Positions 1-7,286 of a stretch of DNA of 61,372 bases are shown one piece after another; position 1 is the stretch's first letter; each line of letters begins with the position of its first letter. The notes below the pieces were generated by a model. The model had not been told where the DNA came from and ran no database searches. It saw only the letters and a list, made by a program, of their open reading frames with translations. This stretch comes from SZUA-430 sp964547645 (GTDB lineage: Bacteria > Pseudomonadota > Alphaproteobacteria > Micropepsales > Micropepsaceae): NCBI GenBank assembly GCA_964547645.1, contig CAZJOM010000015.1, forward strand, positions 1 through 61,372, written 5' to 3'. The translations under genes and the position numbers were made by a program.

Positions 1-518
1 TCGCCGACGAAGCAGCGCCGCCTGAGCCGCTTCACCCGCGTCTCGACGGTCGCCGCCGGATGGAGATGCCCCGCGAGCTCGCCCGGCGCCGGACCCTGCA
101 CCGGCTCATGCCGGAACCGAAGCGCGCCGATCGCAAGCTCCGGCGTACATTCCCCGCCCAGCACGAGCGCCGAGCCCGCATCGTGATTGCCTTCAATCCA
201 AACAAACCGCCGCCCGCGCATCAGCGCGCGCAACGCCCCGCGTGCCTCGTCGTCCAGCCGCGAAGGCCCGCCGCTGTCGTGAAAATTATCGCCCAGACAA
301 ACGATCGTCTTCGGTTGATAGCGCTCTGCCAACGCCGAAAGCCGCAAGAGCGTCGCCCGGCTGTCATATGGCGGCAGCATCTGGCCCGTCTTGACGGCAA
401 ACGCCGAGCCCTTCTCCAAATGCAAGTCGGCAACCGCAAGCAGCCGCTCGTCCGCCCACCAAAGCGCACCGGACGGATCCGCCACCAACCGCACCCCAGC
501 AACCTCGATCGCCGTCAT
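1..518 (-). CDS. pdeM: Ligase-associated metallophosphoesterase PdeM (3' end outside window)
   Basis: The reading frame runs from the ATG at 518 to the left edge without a stop, giving 172 codons. The calcineurin-like phosphoesterase motifs are in order: DLH at residues 31-33, GDNFHD at 76-81, GNHD at 110-113 and GHLHP at 150-154. These supply the two-metal ligands. The family is the phosphoesterase that accompanies a bacterial ATP-dependent DNA ligase, an MBL exonuclease and a DEXH helicase in a DNA-damage set. The other three members lie about 24-29 kb away here (24112-29666), so the usual gene cluster is split. The last part of the protein, probably 40-60 residues, is missing because of the window edge. 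No strong Shine-Dalgarno sequence precedes the start. Confidence 0.88.
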   Translation of the reverse strand, partial: MTAIEVAGVRLVADPSGALWWADERLLAVADLHLEKGSAFAVKTGQMLPPYDSRATLLRLSALAERYQPKTIVCLGDNFHDSGGPSRLDDEARGALRALMRGRRFVWIEGNHDAGSALVLGGECTPELAIGALRFRHEPVQGPAPGELAGHLHPAATVETRVKRLRRRCFVG

Positions 519-540
519 CGCCAACCCGTCACACAAAGCG

Positions 541-604
541 TCTTACACGATGACACGATGGAACGATGACATCCAGCATCGATCCATCTTGTCATCGTGT
601 GAGA
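541..604. repeat. 64-bp near-perfect palindrome
   Basis: Bases 541-568 and 577-604 form 28-nt arms around an 8-base loop. Only three positions fail Watson-Crick pairing: a T-G wobble at 544/601, a C-T at 556/589 and an A-A at 563/582. The element fills the gap upstream of pdeM and sits just beyond the terminator at 606-639. It may be a dispersed palindromic element or a regulatory site for pdeM. I see no second copy in this window. Confidence 0.75.
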
Positions 605-605
605 C

Positions 606-639
606 AAAAAAAATCGCCCACCAACCGGCGGGCGATTTT
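606..639 (-). terminator. Rho-independent terminator of the small secreted-protein gene
   Basis: Read on the minus strand, the arm AAAATCGCCC is followed by a 10-base loop and its complement GGGCGATTTT, running directly into a run of T. It lies 22 bases past the stop codon of the gene at 661-891. Confidence 0.85.
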
Positions 640-660
640 GGTAGTCAAAGATGCCAAAGC

Positions 661-891
661 TTAGCGGCGAGCATCCGCTGTGCGCGCGGGCGAGTCCACG
701 CAGCGCCACACGATCTTGCCCGTGCGCCCGTCGCGCGTCTCGCGCAGAACCTTCGGCGCCGCGCAGCTCGGCACGCGCCACTTCGCGCCGTCGAGCAATG
801 TGCCCAGATTGAAATCGAACCCGGCCTGCGCCGGCGCACTCAGCAACGCCGCGCCGACAAGAGCTGCAGCCAAAACAAACTTCTTCTGCAT
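661..891 (-). CDS. Small secreted protein of unknown function
   Basis: This gene encodes 76 residues. It starts MQKKFVLAAAL and has a clear Sec signal peptide ending near SAPAQA, which leaves a mature protein of about 53 residues. The mature part contains two cysteines (in VPSCAAP and VWRCVD) that could form a disulfide in the periplasm, and a basic C-terminus. I chose the ATG at 891 because it places the signal peptide at the N-terminus; AAGGAT lies about 10 bases upstream. The gene stands alone and ends at a strong terminator. No family was recognised. Confidence 0.7.
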   Translation of the reverse strand: MQKKFVLAAALVGAALLSAPAQAGFDFNLGTLLDGAKWRVPSCAAPKVLRETRDGRTGKIVWRCVDSPARTADARR

Positions 892-1038
892 AGGGGGAGA
901 CTCATCCTTAAAGGGAGGCCGCACAAACCGCGCCCGACCGCACCCCGTCAATGGCAACACCGCCAGGCCGCGACGCTACGCCCCTTCAGGCACCGCTGTT
1001 TTCCCCGACATGAAAAAAATGCAACGCAGATTAGGTGC

Positions 1039-1623
1039 TCAAGACGCTCGGCCCTTGAGCAGCCGCTCCAAGGCCGCGACGCAGCTGTTGATCGTGACGC
1101 CCGCCTCGCCGCGCGCGAGCGCAAAGCCGCTTTCGTTCATCGCACCCAGAAGCAGAATCGCAAGCGGCTTCACGGGCTGCACGGGAATCTCGCCCGCAGC
1201 GATCAACCCTTCGACCGCGCGCGTCACCGTGCCGAGGCCGCGCAGCATGTCGCGCTGATGCCAGCCGGTATCGCCAAGCACGACCGCGCCTTCGACGAGC
1301 ACGATACGGTGATAGTCCTGATTGCGCGCGAACTCGAGGAACGCGCGAAAGCCCTCCAAGAACCCTTTCAGCCCGCCACCGACTTTCACCGCACGCTCAC
1401 GCGCATAGGCATCCATCTCGCGATCAAGTTCGTCGAACACCGCGGCGAACAGATCGGCCTTGCCCTTGAAGTGATGGAACACCGCCCCGATCGTGACGCC
1501 CGCCCGCGCCGCAACTTCAGCCGTCGTGGTCGCCGCGTAACCATTCTGCGCAAACAGTGCCCGCGCCGCGCCGACGATATCGGCACGGGTTTGCGCGGCG
1601 GCTTGGGCGGTACGTCGGGCCAA
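1039..1623 (-). CDS. TetR/AcrR-family transcriptional regulator
   Basis: The 194-residue protein has an N-terminal TetR helix-turn-helix: ARALFAQNGYAATTTAEVAARAG and then VFHHFKGKADLF, at about residues 18-60. A helical ligand-binding domain follows. The start is a TTG at 1623 preceded by GAGGAG five bases upstream; no in-frame ATG gives a complete HTH. It is divergent from the flavin monooxygenase at 1729. A perfect 7-bp inverted repeat lies between them, so the likely role is local repression of the monooxygenase and autoregulation. The inducer is unknown. Confidence 0.88.
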   Translation of the reverse strand: MARRTAQAAAQTRADIVGAARALFAQNGYAATTTAEVAARAGVTIGAVFHHFKGKADLFAAVFDELDREMDAYARERAVKVGGGLKGFLEGFRAFLEFARNQDYHRIVLVEGAVVLGDTGWHQRDMLRGLGTVTRAVEGLIAAGEIPVQPVKPLAILLLGAMNESGFALARGEAGVTINSCVAALERLLKGRAS

Positions 1624-1680
1624 AAGCGCTCCTCGAGCCGTTCTGTGACGGACATCATTGACAGGCGGGCCTTTGCGATA

Positions 1681-1699
1681 TACATAGCATCACTATGTA
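1681..1699. promoter_or_regulatory. Candidate TetR operator
   Basis: TACATAG, five bases, CTATGTA is a perfect inverted repeat. It lies in the 105-base gap between the divergent TetR gene and the monooxygenase, 30 bases before the monooxygenase ATG. Its size and position fit a TetR-family operator, but assignment to this regulator is inferred. Confidence 0.55.
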
Positions 1700-1728
1700 A
1701 AGCAATTGAAATCTTGGAGTGCTTGAAA

Positions 1729-3389
1729 ATGAGTGCGGAACACTTCGACGTTCTGATCATCGGCGCGGGTCTTTCCGGCATCGACGCCGGCTATCACCTG
1801 AACAAATTCGCGCCGAAGAAGTCCTACGTCATCCTCGAAAACCGTGAACGCATCGGCGGCACGTGGGACCTGTTCCGCTATCCGGGCATCCGCTCCGACT
1901 CGGACATGCTGACGATGGGCTACAACTTCAAGCCCTGGAAGCACGACAGCACAATCTCGCCCGGCGACAAGATCCGCGACTATGTCACCGAAACCGCCTG
2001 CGAAAACGGCATCGATAAACACATCCGCTTCCGCCACAACGTAAAGCGCGCAAGCTGGGACAGCGCCACCGCCCGCTGGACCATCGAAGCGACGAAGCGC
2101 GACGAAGCCGGCAAAGAGACCCCCGTCGCCATCACCGCGAACTTCTTGTTCTCCTGCGCCGGCTACTACCGCTACAGCGNNNNNNNNNNNNNNNNNNNNN
2201 NNNNNNNNNNNNNNNNNNNNNNNNNNNNNNNNNNNNNNNNNNNNNNNNNNNNNNNNNNNNNNNNNNNNNNNNNNNNNNNGTCGCCATCACCGCGAACTTC
2301 TTGTTCTCCTGCGCCGGCTACTACCGCTACAGCGCGGGCTACACGCCGGAGTTCAAAGGCCGCGAGAACTTCAAAGGTCAGATCATCCACCCGCAGCACT
2401 GGCCGGAAGACCTGAACTACGCCGGCAAACGCGTCGTCATCATCGGCTCCGGCGCGACCGCGGTGACGTTGCTTCCGAACATGGCAAAGACCGCAGCCCA
2501 CGTGACGATGCTGCAGCGCTCGCCCACCTACTATGTCTCGATGCCAGAGAAGGATTGGCTCGCGAACACGCTGCGCAAGTTTCTGCCGGCGAGTTGGGCT
2601 TACATGATCCCGCGCTGGCGCAACATTGTGCTGCAGCGCTTCTTCTTTGGCCTCGCGCGCAAGAAGCCGCAACAAACGGCCGAGCGCCTGATCAAAGGCG
2701 TGGCCGACCTTCTCCCTGAAAACTACGACGTAAAAACCCATTTCACGCCGAGCTACAATCCCTGGGATCAGCGCCTCTGCCTCGTGCCCGACGCCGACAT
2801 GTTCAACGCGATCAAGGACGGCAGGGCGAGCGTCGTCACCGACCACATCGACGCGTTCACCGCGAAGGGCATCAAACTCAAAAGCGGCAAGGAACTCGAA
2901 GCCGACATCATCGTGACCGCAACCGGCTTGCATGTGCAGATGCTGGGTGGCGCGCAAATCGTGGTCGACGGCGCGCCCGTCGATCCGGGCAAGACGTTCG
3001 CCTACAAAGGCATGATGCTGTCGAACGTTCCGAACTTGGCGTTTGTCTTCGGCTACACCAACGCCAGCTGGACGCTACGCGCCGACCTCGTCTGCGAATG
3101 GGTGACGCGCGTCCTGAACAAGATGGACGAAAAAGAAACCCCCATCGTCACCGCCCGCCCGGCAGATCCGGCAATGAAGGCGGACCCGATGCTGGACTTC
3201 TCAAGCGGCTACGTCCAACGCGCCCTCACAGTCACACCCAAACAAGGCCCAGAGGCCCCCTGGCGCCAAAACCAAAACTACTTCACCGACATCAAAGAAA
3301 TGCGTCAAGCACCGATCGAAGACGGCGTTCTGCAGTTCGCGAAGGCGGGTGCAGTAGGAAAGCCGACGTTGGCAAGGGCGGCGGAGTAG
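1729..3389 (+). CDS. FAD-dependent Baeyer-Villiger-type monooxygenase (EthA-like), split by an assembly gap
   Basis: This is an NAD(P)H/FAD monooxygenase. It shows the FAD-binding IIGAGLSGIDAG near the N-terminus, the ENRERIGGTWD and FRYPGIRSDSD region typical of EthA-like enzymes, and a second Rossmann motif, VVIIGSGATAV. Such enzymes oxidise ketones or soft nucleophiles. The gene contains 100 Ns (2180-2279), and the 55 bases before the gap (2125-2179) are repeated after it (2280-2334). Removing one copy plus the gap deletes 155 bases and joins both halves in one frame, giving 501 residues. The gene is therefore probably intact in the organism. Its likely regulator is the divergent TetR gene. 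Confidence 0.88.
2125..2334. other. Scaffold gap with unmerged 55-base contig overlap
   Basis: Bases 2125-2179 and 2280-2334 are identical, and 2180-2279 are Ns. A 55-base identity at two contig ends is what a de Bruijn assembly with k = 55 leaves when contigs are scaffolded without merging. Collapsing it restores the monooxygenase frame. Confidence 0.9.
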
Positions 3390-3404
3390 TTGGCCTCAGC
3401 GGCA

Positions 3405-6149
3405 TCACTTCTTCTTTCGTCGCGTCAGCAACGCTGACCAATGCACGCCTTCAACCCGGCCATTCCCCCAGAACAAGGTCATCGTCTGCGTCGGCACGTT
3501 GAAGGGTGACGCCAGTAGCATCGCGCGATTGCCGTACCCCAGCATTCGTTCGTCCATCTTGGTCGCAACTCTCGGGTCAGCTTCATTCAACGTGTGAATA
3601 ATTCCTCGTCCGACACGTTCACACTTCATTTTGAACGCAGCAACAACGTCTTCGTCCAGTCCGGCTAGGCACCCATCAAAAGCAAATGGGATATCCTTGT
3701 CGCTAAGCAACGCAAAGAACGACGCATCAAACTTTAGTTGCTTTGCAACTGCTTGAATTGTGCTGATTCCCTCACCCCACGCTGCCGAAAAAACAAATCC
3801 AAGCTTCGCACGTTGGAGGTGAAGCCGAATATCGTCATCAAACATCTCACGCTGTTCGCCGAGATCCTTTCGCAATTCTTTTAAACCAAATGCGGCTGCC
3901 AGCATGTCCTGGCCCTGACCGCCCGACCCGATAAAATCATCAACAAATATCAGTGGCGAGTTACGGAATTTCTTAACTGCTTCGTCCACCGTGCAGCAGG
4001 CCTGAATGTGCGACCCAATAACGTCAGCAGCAAAATACGCCTGCACTGAGCCGCTATCACGCGCGTTTCCAAACGGAACAACCACCGCCCCACGGAATGC
4101 AGGATTCTTGTCGATGAAGGTGGTGAGTGACTTCACCGCTTCGTTCCGGCCGATGAAGCGAAACTTGCTCAAGAGACGCAATGCGCAGTCGACATCGTCG
4201 TCCGTATCGAATTGTCGGAGCCAGTTTATCACGCGCTCCTTTGGCACACTTGAATAACCGTCTTCGTTGGGAAGATTGGGATCGCTGTATTTCGCCAAAC
4301 GTTCCGAGAATTCTGCGACAGACTTTTCGACATCTGCCCTGGTCAACCGACCAGGCATCGGGCGAATGTCGAAGGGCGCTGAGCGGTAGTATCCAGCTTG
4401 ATGCAACACCCGTTTCAACCCCTCGATTCGTCCTGGCTGACGCTTGCTTGCCTCCATGGCTGCCTTTGGCAGGCACAGACCATGTGTCTCTCGGGAGAGT
4501 TTCTCAATGGCAACATAGACCGCGTCAGCAGTGCTAGCCGGCGAAAACACAAATCCAATGGGTTGGTCTGACATATAGGCATCGGCCCACGCTGCGCGAT
4601 TGACCGTATACTCCCGAAATTGCACTGGCCGCCCGGTGGATGGCAGGAGATATGCTCTCGCAATTTGCGCGCTCCCCGGGATCGGACCCAGAGAATGGAT
4701 CAAAATCGTTGCTTCCAACACTACCCGAGTGGGCACATTTTTCGGATCGACGACCTTGAGTATCTTCTCCACCTCTTCGATGAGAGCCTGACGAAACTCC
4801 TCACGTTTGTCAGGATGTTCTATTCGCTCTCGAAAATCCGTCAACGCATTCTTCTGCGTTTGGTCCTGTTCGATTTGATCCGCTGGATACCTCCGCTGAA
4901 CCTCAAAGGCCTTTACGAGAAGCCTCCGGGCCCGAATGTCTTTGATGATCTCTGCCGCGCACTCGAGCCTAGCTCGGATATCAGGCGTAACATCGCTAGG
5001 CTCCAAACCAAGTGCAATTCGTAGCCCCTCAGAGTTGAGCGCCAAGAAACCGCCGTCGTCATAAGTGTAAGCAAGCTTGAGTATCTCTCCAGCCGAAACG
5101 ATCTTCCCAAGCGTGACCAGGGCAGCACCCAGCATTTGCTCCAGCGCGACCACCTTCGAATGCCGATAGATCTTCGCGTAGAGCAAAACTCTTGCCAGGT
5201 GAAGCTCATCGAGCATGGCAACACCCGACCACTTTATCCCAAACAAACAATAGGGCCCGTCGATCTTATCAACATTGCGAGCGATGTCGGCAGGCAAATC
5301 GCGTGCATCTAACTCACGAATAGAGATCTTCTGCACCAGCCTCGAAATGTCGAGCACGGAGGGTGTTCCAGCAAGGCGCGCGTCACGAACGTAATAGTCC
5401 AACTTGTCAGCGTCGAAGGGTCCCGAGATAATTTCATGAAGTAGAGGCAAGCGATCATCGATCTTTTGGCCAACGATAGCCCTCGCGACACCATCAACAA
5501 CCGCGTCCAGATTGTCCAATCGATTCGAGGACAGCTGAATCCCATTGTGCTTGTCGAGAAGCACGCCGAGTAGCTCCTTCATTGAGCGCGAACGAGCAAT
5601 TAAGTATGCAAATATCTCGGACAACCTTCGGTCTTCTATGCGGTGGACCCGAGAAAATTCCGAGGACAACGACCCCAGCCCACGGAGTGTTTCAAACGCC
5701 TTTTCACTTACATGCGAGAATGCGGCGTGGCCAACATCATGCAGCAACGCGCAGAGACGCAACAACTGCACCTTGCCTGGGTCAATCAGCTGCTGGTGCC
5801 CTTTCTGCGTGCCTAATGCATTGAGGGCTTGTATCAACCTCTGCACTTGATGCAACACGCCGAGTGTATGCTCAAAGCGCGTGTGACCCGCGCCAGGATA
5901 AACCCAATGAACTACGCCCAGTTGTCGGATGTATCTTAATCGTTGAAGAAGCGGGGAATCGAGAATAGCCACTTCGAGGGGCGTGAGGCCAATCGTTCCC
6001 CAAAGCGCATCATTCACTTCCTTACGACGGACACCCGCATCGCTAATCCTCAAGGCCGCCACATAGTCGTCAAGGTGCGCGGCCGCGAAATCTTCCGCTA
6101 GAAGCTGCAAGTCCGAAAGGGCAAAAGAGGCACTCTGTTGGGCACGCAT
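3405..6149 (-). CDS. HD phosphohydrolase fused to a PRTase-CE-type C-terminal domain (putative defence protein)
   Basis: The product is 914 residues. The N-terminal third is a SAMHD1/dGTPase-like HD domain: RFEHTLGVLH (H94), LLHDVGH (H137-D138) and FDADKLDYYVRDA (about 245-257), giving the H...HD...D metal site. Residues about 630-690 look like a winged-helix region (VINWLRQFDTDDDVDCALRL). The C-terminal part has the phosphoribosyltransferase-like loop IFVDDFIGSGGQ (734-745) and ends with the aromatic stretch expected of PRTase-CE domains known from prokaryotic conflict systems. It forms a two-gene unit with the 129-aa gene upstream, 14 bases apart. The region is richer in A/T than its surroundings, which suggests transfer. 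Antiphage function and nucleotide substrate are inferred. Confidence 0.8.
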   Translation of the reverse strand: MRAQQSASFALSDLQLLAEDFAAAHLDDYVAALRISDAGVRRKEVNDALWGTIGLTPLEVAILDSPLLQRLRYIRQLGVVHWVYPGAGHTRFEHTLGVLHQVQRLIQALNALGTQKGHQQLIDPGKVQLLRLCALLHDVGHAAFSHVSEKAFETLRGLGSLSSEFSRVHRIEDRRLSEIFAYLIARSRSMKELLGVLLDKHNGIQLSSNRLDNLDAVVDGVARAIVGQKIDDRLPLLHEIISGPFDADKLDYYVRDARLAGTPSVLDISRLVQKISIRELDARDLPADIARNVDKIDGPYCLFGIKWSGVAMLDELHLARVLLYAKIYRHSKVVALEQMLGAALVTLGKIVSAGEILKLAYTYDDGGFLALNSEGLRIALGLEPSDVTPDIRARLECAAEIIKDIRARRLLVKAFEVQRRYPADQIEQDQTQKNALTDFRERIEHPDKREEFRQALIEEVEKILKVVDPKNVPTRVVLEATILIHSLGPIPGSAQIARAYLLPSTGRPVQFREYTVNRAAWADAYMSDQPIGFVFSPASTADAVYVAIEKLSRETHGLCLPKAAMEASKRQPGRIEGLKRVLHQAGYYRSAPFDIRPMPGRLTRADVEKSVAEFSERLAKYSDPNLPNEDGYSSVPKERVINWLRQFDTDDDVDCALRLLSKFRFIGRNEAVKSLTTFIDKNPAFRGAVVVPFGNARDSGSVQAYFAADVIGSHIQACCTVDEAVKKFRNSPLIFVDDFIGSGGQGQDMLAAAFGLKELRKDLGEQREMFDDDIRLHLQRAKLGFVFSAAWGEGISTIQAVAKQLKFDASFFALLSDKDIPFAFDGCLAGLDEDVVAAFKMKCERVGRGIIHTLNEADPRVATKMDERMLGYGNRAMLLASPFNVPTQTMTLFWGNGRVEGVHWSALLTRRKKK

Positions 6150-6163
6150 CCCAAGACAAGCAG

Positions 6164-6553
6164 TTAGCCGAGTTTCGCGAAATACCTCTCGACTATGTCA
6201 CTAAAAAAAGCAGGCGGCAACGGGTTACGAGACAGGTATTGCTTTGCTCGCTCTGTATTGAGCTTGATATCAAACGTATGAAAAGTCGGATTGTTGAGTG
6301 CGATCAACTCTTTCTCTTTTGCAGCCAAAAGAGTGTCGCGCAAACACACCGAGTCGCCATGCATCGGATCGACAAAAAACGTGAAATTTGGCGCCACTCC
6401 AAGCTCATCTTCGTTCGCGAGAAGAGCCTCAAACGCCTTCTGAAAACACTCATCCAGTTCGGTTTCGGCCAGCACGAAGTGACGCCGATCTTGCAGCGCC
6501 AGTGTCGCGATGACACCCGCAACAAATTGGTCAGACGTCAAAGTTTGACGCAT
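6164..6553 (-). CDS. Unknown 129-aa partner of the HD/PRTase-CE protein
   Basis: The 129-residue protein has no signal peptide or membrane segment and no recognised domain. It is soluble-looking and mixed alpha/beta, with an acidic middle (LANEDELGV) and a hydrophobic stretch FTFFVDPMHGDSVCLRD. AGGG lies a few bases before the ATG at 6553. Its stop is 14 bases from the start of the 914-aa gene, so the two are probably cotranscribed with this gene first. It shares the AT-rich composition of its partner. A sensor, inhibitor or adaptor role would fit a two-gene defence unit, but nothing in the sequence shows which. Confidence 0.65.
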   Translation of the reverse strand: MRQTLTSDQFVAGVIATLALQDRRHFVLAETELDECFQKAFEALLANEDELGVAPNFTFFVDPMHGDSVCLRDTLLAAKEKELIALNNPTFHTFDIKLNTERAKQYLSRNPLPPAFFSDIVERYFAKLG

Positions 6554-6846
6554 CGATCCCTAACCCCGAAGCAGCGATCAGCCCTCAACGAAAGAAATAC
6601 GTCAACGATTAAGGTCTGTCTAATGGGCAACAGAATTAATCCGGAGGTTGTGCGCTCCCGTCATCAACACCTGGTGAGCATTGGAGGCGATCCGGTCAAA
6701 AACCGGGCAAATCTGAGTCAACATTTGGAGCGCGGCAGGGAGTCACACCATTCGATTTGCCACTTCCAGACGCCTCTTGCAGTTCGGTGGACCACAACAC
6801 CAGGGTGCGCAACTTCAATCTGCCGCCTGAAACACCACAATCGTGA
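6554..6846. other. Non-coding junction region upstream of the defence-like operon
   Basis: I find no convincing gene in these 293 bases. They separate the AT-rich module from the truncated toxin and should contain the module's promoter. On the minus strand between about 6685 and 6755 there are three spaced TGACT/TGACC motifs resembling the multiple terminal repeats of IS21-type elements. This could be a decayed IS end left by the insertion event, but the match is from memory and weak. Confidence 0.3.
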
Positions 6847-6936
6847 TCAGCGGCGACTGCGCGGACCCCTTTCGACAAGAAACTCGCGAAGTCGCATGAG
6901 GTCTGCCATCGCCTCCAGCGAAAGCGCGATCCTCAC
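6847..6936 (-). pseudogene. Truncated ParE/RelE-like toxin
   Basis: A GTG at 6936 overlaps the antitoxin stop by four bases (GTGA). It opens 29 codons whose sequence, RIALSLEAMADLMRLREFL, resembles the N-terminus of ParE-type toxins, where a helix of the form 'ALADLERLRDFL' follows the first strand. The frame then stops at 6847, whereas family members are about 90-100 residues. No continuation is visible in the other frames. The break coincides with the edge of the AT-rich insert, so the toxin was probably cut when that DNA arrived. Confidence 0.6.
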
Positions 6937-7253
6937 AGTTTGCGGGGCTTCGGCATCGGAAGTTCGCGCGCGCTGCCCCAACTGCGCATCCAATCGCGCA
7001 CCTCGTCCCACGGCACGCCTTTGCCGGTGCGCTCGAACGCCTCCGTGCGGCGCGCATCTTCCGCAACCACGGCGGGCGACCACGGGCCTCGCCCCGCCTT
7101 GCGCAATTTCTCAAGCGGCTTCGGCAGTTGCGCGGTTTCGCCGGTGAGTTCGGCCAAAAGCTCCGCCACGCTAAGGCAATGCTCCTCCGCCATCGCGTCA
7201 AGCCGCTTGGCGGTCTTAACGTCCACTTCGATGCTACGCAGCTTCTTGTTCAC
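6933..7253 (-). CDS. Antitoxin of a broken ParDE-like toxin-antitoxin pair
   Basis: The 106-residue protein begins with a GTG at 7253 (MNKKLRSIEVDV). The N-terminal part, AKRLDAMAEEHCLSVAELL, fits a ribbon-helix-helix-type DNA-binding region. The C-terminal part, FERTGKGVPWDEVRDWM, matches the toxin-binding tail common in ParD-like antitoxins ('FERTGxGVPxDEVxxWL'). It overlaps the toxin remnant by four bases, the usual translational coupling of such operons. With the toxin truncated it is an orphan that could still bind DNA or neutralise related toxins in trans. Confidence 0.68.
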   Translation of the reverse strand: MNKKLRSIEVDVKTAKRLDAMAEEHCLSVAELLAELTGETAQLPKPLEKLRKAGRGPWSPAVVAEDARRTEAFERTGKGVPWDEVRDWMRSWGSARELPMPKPRKL

Positions 7254-7286
7254 GAGGTCAGAACTCGCTGCAAATCAACGCCGCGC

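Noticed and set aside
2125..2334. True tandem duplication within the monooxygenase
   Set aside because: Both flanks are identical for exactly 55 bases and removing one copy plus the gap restores one frame, so a contig-overlap artefact is simpler.
6696..6878. 60-codon minus-strand frame at the module junction
   Set aside because: No ribosome-binding site, no recognisable domain, and it straddles the insertion boundary.
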